From Notospermus geniculatus (taxonomy: Eukaryota > Nemertea > Pilidiophora > Heteronemertea > Lineidae), in contig NMRB01001079.1 in the NCBI GenBank assembly GCA_002633025.1, positions 76,947-140,946 of the forward strand: a stretch of DNA of 64,000 bases, given 5' to 3'. The notes beneath the pieces were generated by a model. The model did not search any database, was not told the DNA's origin, and saw nothing but the letters and a program-made list of their open reading frames with translations. A program made the position numbers and the translations under genes. Below, piece after piece: positions 43,201 to 50,068 of the stretch (the first letter of the stretch is position 1; each line of letters begins with the position of its first letter).

Positions 43201-46147
43201 GCCGATACCGAACTCTTCTGCGCCTAGCGGTGAGTTCGGGAACCAAACTAGCTGGGATAGTGATGCGGCGACCGAACCACCTGGATCTACTTTCGGACTA
43301 CTTTGACTCATCCACTAGAAGATATAGTTCGGTGAAATTCATCACTTTTGTGTCGAAAAAGAACCTAACGATGGCAGTTTAGGGTTAATTTAATATAATA
43401 TGACACGCAAAAGTGAATTTTACTAAGATTTTGCGAGTTATTGTGCGTTTTTGCTCGGCCAAATCGGCAAATCGGGATTTCCCCGGGGTTCCCGCCATTA
43501 TGCCATACAGTACATAATGTACAGTGCACTGACATGCATTTCGCTGTTCTGATGCTGTGCGTCCAATGTGCGATTGCCAGATTCCCAAAACTATAAAATA
43601 TGCTATTATGGGTTTTCTGATGTAAATATGCGAATAAATTGACTTAAATATATTTATTTCATCTGAAATCATCATAAAATGCAATAAAAGTAGCAAATAT
43701 TTATCAGAGAAATGTCATTTCTTCAGAACTACTTTTACCGCGGAAGTAGTTCTTCCACACCGGCGCTGTGAGGCGCGACGCATCACATAACCCTACGCAA
43801 AATGGCGGATTTGACTGTTGTTCGTCAGGGTCACAAACCGACGCAACGTCACCAGGTTTTTTGGAGGCTTGTGCCCTGTTGTTCNACTTATCACCTCGTA
43901 GCCGCTAAATTTTACTTCATCGATTTTATCAACTTTGGTCTCCGTCAGTGCTATGACATCAAAAAGACCCAAATATTCACAAAAATCTGGTAATAACAAT
44001 TTAGAACGAATTCCACAGACATTGAGATTAAGAAAAGTTAGGGCAACGCCCTCGGAAGGCCTTTCACCAACCTCTGCTACACCCTACGTGTCCATCATAC
44101 TTTCCTCCTGCATGTCCTCATTTGTCATGTTAACCCGTTCTGAAGTAGTTGAAGACGCCCCTATTCGTGGTGGCTGTCTTCCAGTCTCGAGTCCTAACTG
44201 ACCCCCGGGGGCTGCTGTTGTAGTCGTCTGAGTCGTCGGCTGCCTGGACAGAAAGGAATTAACGTAATGATCAGCTTTGATACTGTCAGTGTACTGTATA
44301 CCGTTTATATACAGCTTGTCCCTAACCATATTTGCGCGGATCCCTGCAGATCTTGCTTTGCGTAGGACCGGCCGCAATTCCTTTCGCTTCAACTCAATTT
44401 CGCGCGGAAATTGCTCGTTTATGTAGAAATTTGTACCTTTTAGATTTTTAGCACTTTTGCGAACGCGTTCTCGATCGTGAAACCGATTGAATTTGGCCAC
44501 AATGGTCCGAGGGGGAGGGGTGGGGCCGTGGCTACTCACCCTCTTTCCAATCCTATGACACCTGTCGATATCAATCTCATCCTTCGGAATTCCCAGCTTG
44601 GTCTCGAAGAATTCCTTTAGTAGGACCGTAGTGTCCTCACTCTCTCCCTCGGGTATATTCACAAACAGAAGATTGTCGCGCATGGACCTTGCCTGCAAGT
44701 CCAAATTGTCCGCACGAATTTTCCTGTTTTCCTCGCGCAAGTCCACCACAGCTTTGCACAGGTGCTCGTCGGACTTCTTCAACTCGTCAACTGTTTGATT
44801 TGTAAATTCCAAGCCGTGTTCCAAGTCTTTAATCGATTTGGTGACACCCGATAGTTCGTTTTCCACCTTGCCTATCTTGGACTCAATCGAGTCGAGTTTA
44901 GCTAACTTCAGATTCATCTGGACTAAAGAACTATTTATGCTGGTTAACCACTGCGACAAGGAAATACTCGTTGCTGAACCTTGACTCGGCGTCGAAAGTA
45001 GTGAGGCCTGGCCGGGAATATTGGGCAATACGTTGGCCGTAGACATGGATGTACTACCTGGACCTGCTTGTACGTTTAGGGCGTGGTCGGTTTCAGGTTT
45101 CGTACCTTGTTGAGCTTGGCGTCCTGCCTGCTGAGTATTAATTCCTGGACCCGGGACAGCTTTCCCCGCAGTATTAGTCCTCTGATGTTTCCTTGGATTA
45201 GGTGGTGTTCTTTTCAACATTTTAGAAAACGGCGTTCGTCGAAGTAGATGTGTTAAAAGATTTTCGGAGCAAACACGAAACACGTCTGGCCCGTCCAAGC
45301 CTCCGACTCATGTCCGCTAGTGGTGTTATAGAAGATAACGCCATCTAGTGTCAAGTGTGGGGTCACGCCAAAATATTTTCCGTTTAGTTCGTTCATATGC
45401 CCCTAGGCGTCGCCACCTTACGGCACGTGGTCCTGATTATTGATTTGATGTTTATGAGTCCTAACATTTGTCATTGCAGAAAACCAATCCACTGTGGACT
45501 GTAACCTACTGTATGTCGATGGTTGGAATAAACGGTTATACCCTCAGTCATTGGTCCTAGAAGCAAGTTCTTTGCCCGCATCTGCCACACTACTGGTGTG
45601 ACGCCTAGGCCAAAAACCATAGCACACATTGGACACGTTCCGCTGATCTCCATTTGTCATTGCCGTTCCCCCTATTGTGAACACTCTCTCTACCTTTGGG
45701 TGGACTTAGAAAATTTTGGCTGTGATCCGACGGCCAGGTAAGTGGGATTTTCCCGTATGACTAGCTCCGCTGACCTTTGGTCAGCTGAGCTAAAACAGTA
45801 TTATTGTGTGATTTTTTAGTTTTATTTTTTCTAGGTTTGGAAAAAAATTTTAGGGTCGGGGCATTTTCGGGAGCGTCGGTCGGCTGACCTGAAACAAGAC
45901 ATTTATTTTTTAGGCCTATGATGTGCAATCATGGATTTCTGGCGGTAAATTATGTTAAAAAAATTTTAAAAAACGTGCCCTGCTAACAGACAACAGACAC
46001 TGCATCTTGATTGTATCTCTCACGTGAGCGAAAAATACGAAAAATTAACCTACCTTTTTCGCGGATTTCCTCTAAAGTGGATGCAACAACCATTTTCTTC
46101 TTCATTCTGTCGCTAGACCATACTTTAAATGCAAACACTCCCGGCAT
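27812..46147 (-). CDS. CIDE-N domain protein encoded in the CACTA-like element (7 exons)
   Basis: Seven - strand exons (46147-46054, 31975-31685, 31475-31249, 31052-30685, 29002-28871, 28454-28350, 28213-27812) join in phase with GT-AG introns into about 539 residues, ending in TAA. Residues 1-80 align with CIDE-N domains of DFF45/CIDE proteins: FKVWSSDRMKKKMVVASTLE, then LGLLCPGIRVV, TENDGTEVDD and VLMLL. The rest resembles SAMD3-like proteins common in fish and invertebrate genomes (EYDAIGQKMVKTFPC, ARIRYCRWEEKRK, SDEDYENHL, ELLAAYFVFDMEYP). Exon 4 is one base short, at a G4 run at 30931-30934; the later frame is otherwise open. The 14 kb intron 1 is full of transposons. Function unknown: CIDE-N domains mediate homotypic assembly, so a regulatory or structural role in the element is only a guess. 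Confidence 0.82.
28350..28454 (-). CDS. CIDE-N gene exon 6
   Basis: 35 codons NIPKLFSLMQYVEDMTRLDR through FTILDK; acceptor ATTTTCAG, donor GTACCG. Confidence 0.82.
28580..28830 (+). repeat. Possible Penelope-like element 3' end
   Basis: Contains GCCTGAAGAAGACCCCGGTT then GGGGTCGAAAAT, a phrase typical of Penelope-like retroelement 3' regions. No coding part is visible. Intron of the CIDE-N gene. Confidence 0.35.
28871..29002 (-). CDS. CIDE-N gene exon 5
   Basis: 44 codons LMYDLFLLLGKQQYNTIGEN through KDSSEA; acceptor TTCATTTCAG, donor GTAAGT. Confidence 0.82.
29023..30262 (+). repeat. GGTGAGC-family repeat, near complete
   Basis: Starts TTTTTAGCTCACCTCTGTCA and ends CACAGAGGTGAGCAC. The interior has about four spaced copies (~125 bp apart) of ATATGGCCGCCAGG followed by AGCCATCTTGAAAAAT. 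Lies wholly within the intron between CIDE-N gene exons 4 and 5. Confidence 0.75.
30685..31052 (-). CDS. CIDE-N gene exon 4, one-base frameshift
   Basis: SLFCKNLSARIRYCRWEEKR at the start, KELSDEDYENHLKQLKLEW and IKRLPCFMDASM at the end, in a different frame. 368 bp instead of a multiple of three; the shift maps to the G4 run at 30931-30934. Donor GTAAGT. Confidence 0.8.
31249..31475 (-). CDS. CIDE-N gene exon 3
   Basis: LKVNMYTPLPPFSSRVRISL through FPCIEQIGTKPW; resembles the SAMD3-like family segment. Donor GTAAGT. Confidence 0.85.
31685..31975 (-). CDS. CIDE-N gene exon 2
   Basis: AAKLGLLCPGIRVVTENDGT, then the low-complexity linker QQPTNRSDDDKMDTMDGPS. Acceptor TTTTCACTTTCAG, donor GTGAGG. 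Confidence 0.85.
32473..32683 (+). repeat. Five-copy 43-bp tandem repeat
   Basis: Units AATTAACACTGGAAACGTGC followed by an AATAC..GATGTTACACCAG segment, about 43 bp each, directly before the BEL polyprotein frame. Confidence 0.8.
32712..37838 (+). CDS. BEL/Pao retrotransposon Gag-Pol polyprotein, intact frame
   Basis: One open frame of 1708 codons; the first ATG is at 32760 (the frame opens at a GTG). In order: DUF1759-type Gag (residues ~15-200), CCHC-type zinc knuckles (~257-320), DUF1758 aspartic protease with LIDCASD (~386), reverse transcriptase with RVVFDAAA and YMDD (~810), BEL RNase H with FSDAS (~988) and TDSE, integrase zinc domain (H-H-C-C, ~1320-1365), DDE core starting GIDYFGP with SDNGTNF (~1462) and PHFGGVWERL, then a C-terminal DUF5641-type segment. 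It would encode the enzymes for reverse transcription and integration. Long terminal repeats were not found: the 5' flank is a 43-bp minisatellite. The frame has no stop or shift, so insertion is young, but without LTRs it is probably not mobile by itself. The usual N-terminal Gag extension is missing. Confidence 0.95.
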   Translation: MKESDPLLPSLALVREMRKPTVEITKFEGDATKFKQFQRQFQARIVSNTDSIDERMQYLMQFTSGEANKIVAGYAHLPADVGFDAANRELNRRYGDPYFIGRAYVEKALNWPVVKSDDAYALDSYGIFLRECQYATAELAEMKMLEYSDNLKQLVGKLPYRYHDKWRNIVFDLRKRDETVGFHHFVDFVVREARKLNDPVFGKSALQPSRESSTGPTKPTPKPRKFPPKPSATEHAPPARTLMNTTTDADANKTQTGCPLCSQSHKIAKCSQLLDKDIAARHQCIKGLKLCFNCLGWSHRARECKASRCRKERCGGPHHTLLHREVTKSNADLIPKVPPTQPTELKPASSNSNNTFALLEEERDAFFLLVPVYVSANGRTVQTVALIDCASDVTLISDELSKDLGLKGKKQDLTVNTVNSSSVWHTRLVQFRIRSLDVNSPHSLFVTGARSVKMNTFQCSPQVLREEWQHCSGLGIPERIDQREVQILIGVDNPEAIVQWEVRRGKPGEPLAVRTTLGWALLGIASRQGGGDSDSASASVSSISGVNTRSSDQELLDQLGRFWSTESFGVTAEYTKPMSVKDKRAAKILEETTTLIEGHYQVGMLWDDPQVTLPNNRAVALRRFELLQKRFNREPEYAKLYEETLLGYVSKGYARELTPEEAAEESRRTWYLPHHGVVSANKPGRVRVVFDAAAQYGGKSLNTSLMSGPDLLNSLFGVIQRFRLFQIGVIADIEAMYHQVRVSPEDADALRFLFKEDAHLPGPPRTYQMVSHVFGATDSPACAIYALKRTAMDNAQDFSTESVRTIQEDTYMDDLATSVETVPDAISLAKELKELGSRGGFRWHKWASNARDVVVAMNSEGTAVQVFDEQPDVQRTLGIQWELRDDSDKFVFVINPPAKPCTKRGVISVTASIFDPCGFISPFTVRAKVLTQELWRTGIGWDDPLPEELANKWLSWLTELQDLTVFHLPRHHLDFTMTATEVEIHMFSDASERAFAAVGYLRYRTQAGDLVCSFLASKSRVAPLKTLSIPRLELQGAVLAARLGKLIKDELRTRVELRRLIYWTDSEVVLRYLQNDTRRFKPFVANRTAEILELTDAEDWRHVPTNLNPADCCTRGLAAASLCPTSLWFQGPDFLRQTEEHWPASSDMVSTEIDEDDVEIKKIAKPVAIHNVMSEGNEDPAPLDGPPVMAYADVSDVLKPANFSTWGKLIRRTAWMQRAICNLASKIPRLGLQPRRGANLSVEEYDEATLHWVRVAQRESFAAELTALKNEQQIDRRSPLVPLIPFFDEKTQCLRVGGRLRKAPIPSDAKHQLILPADHHVSHLLVNHIHVTLAHGGQEHTIAEIRRKYWLVRARKIVKHVIASCGLCRRAKIRPVIPRMADLPGCRLSVSSGAFYATGIDYFGPMLVKIRRSTEKRWGCLFTCMATRAIHLELAGSLETDDFLLCLRSFMGRRGNPHDIFSDNGTNFHGAEAELARCLKNLEESKIQGLLAPRGVTWHFNPPAAPHFGGVWERLVQSVKTALKAILKNVLVSEPVLRAALIEVEATLNSRPITYNSPDPEDYTALSPNHFLLGRADNTVPPVVCQDREIDSRQRWRQCQVIADRVNRRWLQEYLPKLTLRPRWFDDGRAVKEGDLVSLIEEDVPRGRWELGRIVATHPGDDGRIRSVDVKTARNVLRRPVAKLCVLEESLDDILSECESDAKNVKTG
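37839..39257 (+). other. BEL 3' flank, with a short internal direct repeat
   Basis: TGTCGCCGATTGGAAATCAG followed by CTTTAT and TTTTTCTGATTCACCC occurs at 38103-38156 and again at 38379-38424 (10 bases shorter). No match to the 5' flank was seen, so this is not a recognisable LTR. No coding region; single N at 39152. Confidence 0.5.
39349..39744 (-). pseudogene. LINE ORF2 C-terminal domain
   Basis: About 131 codons; contains LPAVRARLYNHEPNVTVCSL and a C-x2-C ... H-x3-H-C pattern (CSLC, DEVHYFFHCSYF) typical of the C-terminal zinc-like part of LINE ORF2. Confidence 0.72.
39877..40095. mobile_element. Insertion in the LINE (GTTCGAGG-rich)
   Basis: Starts TAGCCCTTTTTACACGGTGC; the phrase TTTTACACGGTGCGGGTT is repeated at 39963, and GGTTCG/CGAACC words fold back. 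Probably a MITE-like insertion; a clear right end was not found. Confidence 0.4.
40114..40374 (-). pseudogene. LINE reverse transcriptase fragment
   Basis: IKPIYKKKGDANDPSNYRGI, TLLSCIGKLFTAVLNRRL and GKEQTGFRSGFSTMDHV are RT finger motifs. The following palm with the catalytic aspartates is absent. Confidence 0.82.
40398..40658 (+). pseudogene. Upstream frame joined to the 40686 ORF by one stop codon
   Basis: 87 codons open in the same frame as the 356-codon ORF and separated from it by a single TAG at 40656-40658. No ATG at its start (opens at TTG). The two may be one protein broken by a point mutation. Confidence 0.35.
40686..41756 (+). CDS. Unrecognised intronless 356-residue protein
   Basis: ATG at 40686, TGA-free frame to TAG/TGA after GPII at 41756; AATAAA follows at 41854-41859. 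I do not recognise the family. The protein is rich in aromatic residues and short beta-like segments (HIDVSFYFINRHIFAVWCR, FDFFIQNSEGRLLHIH), reminiscent of a beta-propeller or F-box-associated fold, but no signature motif is visible. No signal peptide or membrane segment. It sits between two pieces of the broken LINE, next to an ~80-bp LINE duplication (40287-40372 and 42360-42430), so it arrived by insertion: a retrogene or transposon cargo are both possible. Frame upstream is open to 40398 apart from one TAG. Confidence 0.55.
   Translation: MKRLPLVPPIATDRIKTRPLIHFHIVEPEKLLVIVEYVELPYGYQRIMVYRPTPSHNAVRFQLECNCSYYYENDATRVKEFRVSTYYVFLYWKAWKTGHSLKEGKLFDFLVGKFTGRILLPRHSLDYKCGAIAFGLEGKRHIDVSFYFINRHIFAVWCRRPKPNFIIIYVTHFKNTSHELIVSFFPRKILSFAGVNCRSEYVYTNYDSSDFLLLFFKRDITFVSWRYTTKNQKLITHKQQTFALPTNYTALYNEFGTSLIRFWDSHPTPVRLGVFKVHGSCFPKMPLHPPVDLVQKTIIRILGKTDDFDTVTFKTFGRFDFFIQNSEGRLLHIHPSRARQGDSHRHVLVNIYGPII
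41854..41859 (+). promoter_or_regulatory. Polyadenylation signal AATAAA
   Basis: About 95 bp after the stop codon of the 356-residue ORF, suitable spacing for its 3' end. Confidence 0.4.
42360..42580 (-). pseudogene. LINE RT fragment, second copy of the junction
   Basis: - strand carries FNVILESGKIPSSWTIGLIK, then, after a small hairpin (42425-42466), the same NYRGITLLSC-coding stretch as 40287-40372 with about 10 bases deleted. N at 42321 lies close by. Confidence 0.65.
42590..42870. other. Insertion in the LINE, unassigned
   Basis: Begins CACAAAGCCCCCGTAACTTT; interrupts LINE ORF2. I see no known family. Confidence 0.35.
42878..43246 (-). pseudogene. LINE ORF2 linker between endonuclease and RT
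   Basis: KKYKKIIKKSYHDYNKRFVN then LKSTDPRSFWKLV: the basic helical segment with FWK found upstream of RT in many LINEs. Confidence 0.72.
43793..44001 (-). pseudogene. LINE endonuclease (APE-type) fragment
   Basis: FCEYLGLFDVIALTETKVD followed by FSGYEVIS: the ALTET motif of apurinic-type endonucleases. Breaks at the N at 43885 and then reads into unrelated sequence. Confidence 0.75.
44084..45220 (-). CDS. LINE ORF1 protein, open frame
   Basis: 379 codons from ATG at 45220. A basic Pro-rich N-terminus is followed by a coiled coil (about residues 90-175: SIESKIGKVENELSGV), an RRM-like core (ARSMRDNLLFVNIPEGESE, then DRCHRIGKR) and a C-terminal domain (GTNFYINEQFPREIELKRKE). This layout is that of L1-type ORF1 RNA-binding chaperones (transposase_22 family). 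No stop or shift, so it is the best-preserved part of the LINE. Confidence 0.85.
   Translation of the reverse strand: MLKRTPPNPRKHQRTNTAGKAVPGPGINTQQAGRQAQQGTKPETDHALNVQAGPGSTSMSTANVLPNIPGQASLLSTPSQGSATSISLSQWLTSINSSLVQMNLKLAKLDSIESKIGKVENELSGVTKSIKDLEHGLEFTNQTVDELKKSDEHLCKAVVDLREENRKIRADNLDLQARSMRDNLLFVNIPEGESEDTTVLLKEFFETKLGIPKDEIDIDRCHRIGKRVSSHGPTPPPRTIVAKFNRFHDRERVRKSAKNLKGTNFYINEQFPREIELKRKELRPVLRKARSAGIRANMVRDKLYINGIQYTDSIKADHYVNSFLSRQPTTQTTTTAAPGGQLGLETGRQPPRIGASSTTSERVNMTNEDMQEESMMDT
46054..46147 (-). CDS. CIDE-N gene exon 1
   Basis: ATG at 46147; MPGVFAFKVWSSDRMKKKMV then VASTLEEIREK; donor GTAGGT, phase 1. Carries the first half of the CIDE-N fold. Confidence 0.82.
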
Positions 46148-46415
46148 GTCAGATTCCCGGCATGTCAGATGCCATTTTTGTTCTGCTGATTAATTGAGAT
46201 AGAACAGTAAAAACTATTTCTAATGACATAACGTATATCCCAAACCCCTTTGCACGGCAACATCCTTCGTAAACAGAATTTTCAATAAGAAAAATGACAA
46301 CCATTCAACATGTTCAAGTCAATGATTTGAAATACATGAACACGATCACACAATAGTTTGCGCATTGTCAATTCTGAAGGGCTGTGAAAACACCCCCAGG
46401 CCCTGGCCATGTTCA

Positions 46416-47660
46416 CTATACGAACTCACACTGGTGTGAGAATTTATCAACAACATACAGCCTGTTGTCAAGTTCACGAATAGGTAATGGCCATTTGGAA
46501 AACAGGCTTCTCCAAGTTATCACTTCAAACTGTCCAGTTGGTGCCAGCCTATATGCAAGCATGTGCCTCTCAAAAACCTCAATTGATAAAGGCTCAGTCA
46601 CAAAATAGGTCTCATCATCTCTTACGAATATGTTTTTAACCCTAACAAACTTTGGGGACTCATTCTCATATCTCTCCTTGAGACAGCATCCAGGGCTATA
46701 CACATGACCACATATCTCAACTTCAGGCGAATCATACAGGCGCAGAACCACATTGGTTCCAAAGAAATGGTTGAACTGCACTTCGAGCTCAGGATAGGCT
46801 TCTAAAGCATCAACTTCTTTGCCTAGTTTAACAACTTTACCACGGTAGAGGAAATTCGCTGAAGGCAGTCCATTGTGCCCTCTTTGTTTATGGCACATGT
46901 ACAAGTTTCTGATGCTTCATACTGAGGCTCTTTGGAGCATTCTTATAACACTTCATGTTTCTTGTTTTAAAGAACGCATTTTTTCCCCTCGAAGCGAAGA
47001 AGCATATGGTTCCTTAATGGTCCATAGTTGAGCATCTGCCTTGGCAAATGAACTAGATAGTGCATTTTGGGGATCACAGATGCCATGGGGTACAGTGTTT
47101 TGAATGCAAGGTTATGTTCCTCAACCAACTGCCCCAGCAAAGCAGCAGTGGTCTTGTCACAACATGGACTGGTACTCAGAAATGTTATCTGCAGAAGTTT
47201 CAGGAAGTTGAACCACTTTGCATCATCATGTACCAACATTCGTGGACCAAGGATGAGTGGCAAAATGGAACACAAGTTCATCATGGATGCTGATGTTTGT
47301 TTCATTCGGCCATCATCACTCTGGCAAAGGTGTGATATTCTGTCTGAATTGTCAGTAGCTGCCAGAACTTATTGGAGCAAAATGTGGGGAATTAACTCAT
47401 CGAGTTGTTTGGCTCCTCTCAATTTTCTGAGGTTTATCTTTTTTTTCCAGCTTGGTCAGTGGGAAAATGCTAATTTCTGAGTTGAGCCAATCCAATGTGA
47501 AATGCCTCTTTGTCACCACAAAGTCATGCAGCATCAATTTCAACTCGTAGGGTAAAACCCCCTCCAGAAGGATATGCATGGGGTCTTGAACCAAGCCCAT
47601 ACAAAGAGGAAAGTCAGTTAGTTGGAGCAAACAACTCGATAGGCCGACAGTACTCTCTGC
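46416..47660 (-). pseudogene. EnSpm/CACTA-like transposase, frameshifted
   Basis: Three - strand frames join colinearly: LVQDPMHILLEGVLPYELKL with HFTLDWLNSEIS (47650-47470); SASMMNLCSILPLILG, LVEEHNLAFKTLYPMASVIP and KMHYLVHLPRQMLNYGPLR (47340-46967); and LYRGKVVKLGKEVDALEAYP through to a stop (46904-46416). MHxLLEGV and the PKMHYLVHxPR segment are shared by animal EnSpm-type transposases. Breaks: a T6 run at 46979-46984 and a second one-base shift near 46899; the junction at about 47350 is an intron or further damage. The N-terminal part was not found. It should have mobilised the 26-kb element, and is now inactive unless the shifts are sequencing errors. Confidence 0.72.
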
Positions 47661-47901
47661 TGTTTAGAATTATGACAGCAGTGATAATAATGATCGCCTA
47701 CTACGCCTGCTTTTGCTGGATCGGGCCACGTTTATGTTTCCCGTCACAAAATACAGCGCGTGTCACGTGACGCCGCCATCATGATTCGTCTGCTTTTCCG
47801 CTCGACAAGATCAACCAGGCCTGCGCTGCGAAAATGCAGTCAGAAAGCCTAATACACTGCGTAACTTTTCAATATGACGAGTTCTGCGTACTCCTGAGAT
47901 A

Positions 47902-48033
47902 ATACAGAGTTTAAGAGATCACACGCTAACGATAACATTTACGTTAACATTATTTTTTGTACATGAAATACATGCAAGAAATAGCGTTAACGTAAACGTT
48001 ATCGTTAGCGTGTGATCTCTTAAACTCTGTATT
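47902..48033. mobile_element. Hairpin MITE ATACAGAGTTTAAGAGATCA
   Basis: Two ~47-bp arms pair almost perfectly (CACACGCTAACGATAACATT against AACGTTATCGTTAGCGTGTG). Confidence 0.88.
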
Positions 48034-48399
48034 TATCGTGCAAAAGGGTTACATTATTTATGTTAAATCATCTGCAGTTTACAGAAATTACCAGATTTTA
48101 CCCCGAATTTATGAAAATCGATGAGCTCGTTGAGTGCTGCCGGTATGGTAACGCATGCGCAGATTGTGCTGTGACGCCAAGCGGCTGGTTGTGTAATCGA
48201 TAACTAAACCATGTGTTTAGAAAACTAAACATGATGTGTAGTCCACATGTTCAATGATCACAATACCAGCCCACTCAGTGGGGTAGACCATAGGCTAGTC
48301 CTAGGCCTATCCGTCGGCCAAACTGAGCCTAATGTCAGTCGGGATGCCACCGTGGCACCTAGAGTGGCACCCGTACCACGTCAAAGGGGCAGGACTATG

Positions 48400-49020
48400 G
48401 CAAGTCGTTTGTTCCTTTAATCAAATAAACCTGTTTTTTAAAAACGTTTTTTAAATGAAAAACTGTGTTTATTTTGAAAAAATCTAGGGTTTTTTACAAA
48501 GAAAAATGTTTTTTATGAGAGAACAGTTTTTTCCATTTTGCAGAAAAGAAACTAGGTTTTTTAAAGTATTTTTTTCAAAAAAAATCTTTAAAACCAAGTT
48601 CCTTTTTTTTGAAGTTGTTTTAAAAAGTTGTTTTTTTTTAAATACAGTTTAAAAAATTATTTAAAAAAACAAAAATCAGGTTCATTTGATTAAATGCACA
48701 AACGGCTTGCAAAAAAATTGTTTTCTCCTTTTATTGGTCAAAATAAGAGTTCTTTCAAAATAAACACACTTAATTTTTTTTTAAACTAAGTTTCTTTTAA
48801 AGAAACAAGGTTATTTTTTAAACTGTTTTAAAAACCAGGGTTTTTATAAAAAAACACGTTTTTCCACTCAGGTAAAAAATATAGGGTTTTTGAATAAATG
48901 AACAGTTGGCTAAAACCACGATTCTTTGCAATGGAGTAAAAGAAACCTACCGTAGTTTTTTAAAATAAAAAACTGGTTTATATAATTTGATTACATGAAC
49001 AAACGGCTTTTCATACAGGA
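48400..49020. repeat. A/T homopolymer-rich foldback region
   Basis: Runs of 5-9 A or T alternate with short GC-containing words. TTAATCAAATAAACCTG (48418) is inverted at 48672 (CAGGTTCATTTGATTAA) and similar at 49002, and CGTTTGT/ACAAACGG words mark each unit. No ORF. Confidence 0.7.
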
Positions 49021-49189
49021 CACGATGTTTTTAAAGTTCCTGGCGTTCACCAGAGAAGTTGTCTATCTAGGAATAAAACACCTAACATTTCAATAAACCA
49101 TGACTTGGATGGTCTGCCTATATGCACAGGCCTAGCTAGGCCCAGGCCTACAAGTCTCCGGCTCTACATGGAGGTTGGACATTGAATCG

Positions 49190-50068
49190 GCACCCAAACA
49201 CAGATCCGTTACATGAACATGGTGTTTAGTATGAGTCTTTTGGCACTAAACACATGAGGTTGGACAACGTGTCTACCTAAAACGTGCTAAATATATGAGC
49301 GAGGTAGGTGTTTAATCCAGTATTGAGGCACAAAACACCTGATGCTGGACAACGTGTGCAAGAACTAATCAGCTGAACACTTCACTAAACACATTATGCG
49401 TAGGTGTTTGATACAGCTTGACACTAAACACCTGATGCTGGACAACGTGTGCAAGAACTAATCAGCTGAACACTTCACTAAACACATTATGCATAGGTGT
49501 TTAATACAGCTTGACACTAAACACCTGATGCTGGACAACGTGTCTAGGAACTAATCAGCTGAACACTTCACTAAACACATCAATGCGTAGGTGTTTAATA
49601 CAGCTTGGCACTAAACACCTAATGCTGGACAACGTGTCTAGGAACTAATTAGCTAAACACTTCACTAAACACATTGTTACACCAAACCTCTCAATTGTGA
49701 TGACGCCAACGAGAAGAAAGTCACACGAACAACAAAAGATCAATTTATAATAATTTAATCGAGAAATCGGATAAATAACATGAATGAAATGGTACAAATG
49801 GCGAGTCGAACTGACCTTCGGTCCTAAAACGTCTTGCAAGCAATAGATTATCAATAAGCCCAAATTCGTGGAGATTCTCGCCGGTGCGTCGTTCTCCGTC
49901 GGAGACCAAATGAGAAAGACCCCTTTTTGCGTCAAAGACTCAGCTTTTATATCCCCCGAGCNGGTGTTTAATCCAGCTTGATAATAAACACCTGATGCTG
50001 GACAACTTGTTTAGGAACTAATCAGCTAAACGCTTCACTAAATGCATGTTGCGTTAGAAATGCGTTGG
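49190..50068. repeat. Right subterminal ~95-bp tandem repeats of the CACTA-like element
   Basis: At least five copies (49331, 49427, 49521, 49616, 49988) of CACCTGATGCTGGACAACGT then AACTAATCAGCTGAACACTT and CACTAAACACAT. Period 94-96 bp. They share ACTAAACAC with the left subterminal region. Confidence 0.88.
49678..49961 (-). mobile_element. LTR-like insertion in the tandem array, cut at an N
   Basis: The segment starts TGTTACACCAAACCTCTC and, on the - strand, has a TATA box (GATATAAAAGCTGAG) about 25 bp from the cut end, then transcribed-looking sequence to TGTAACA. This suits an LTR in - orientation. It breaks the 95-bp array and stops at the N at 49962, where more sequence may be missing. 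Confidence 0.5.

Larger units (their letters stand above)
39258..45310 (-). mobile_element. Broken non-LTR retrotransposon (CR1/L1-like LINE)
   Basis: - strand order from 45.3 to 39.26 kb: ORF1, endonuclease fragment, ORF2 linker, reverse transcriptase fingers, ORF2 C-terminus, and a (TTCTA)n tail at 39258-39285. The RT palm is missing and at least three foreign blocks (about 39877-40095, 40375-42359 and 42590-42870) interrupt it. Clade assignment is uncertain. Confidence 0.78.
32291..45797 (-). repeat. CAGCTGA-ended repeat split by BEL and LINE insertions
   Basis: 32291-32332 (GCCCATGGGCCTTGCGCTCA) matches the complement of the right end, and 45762-45797 (TGACTAGCTCCGCTGACCTT) the complement of the left end, of the element at 19086-20010. 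Orientation and order fit one copy split by ~13 kb. Confidence 0.55.
32041..45908. mobile_element. Putative 13.9-kb element with AATGTCTTGTTTC ends
   Basis: AAAAAATGTCTTGTTTCGGG at 32041 and the complement TGACCTGAAACAAGACATTT near 45890 are inverted and sit close to the two splice sites of one intron. They may be ends of one element now swollen by nested insertions, or two independent copies. Confidence 0.5.
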
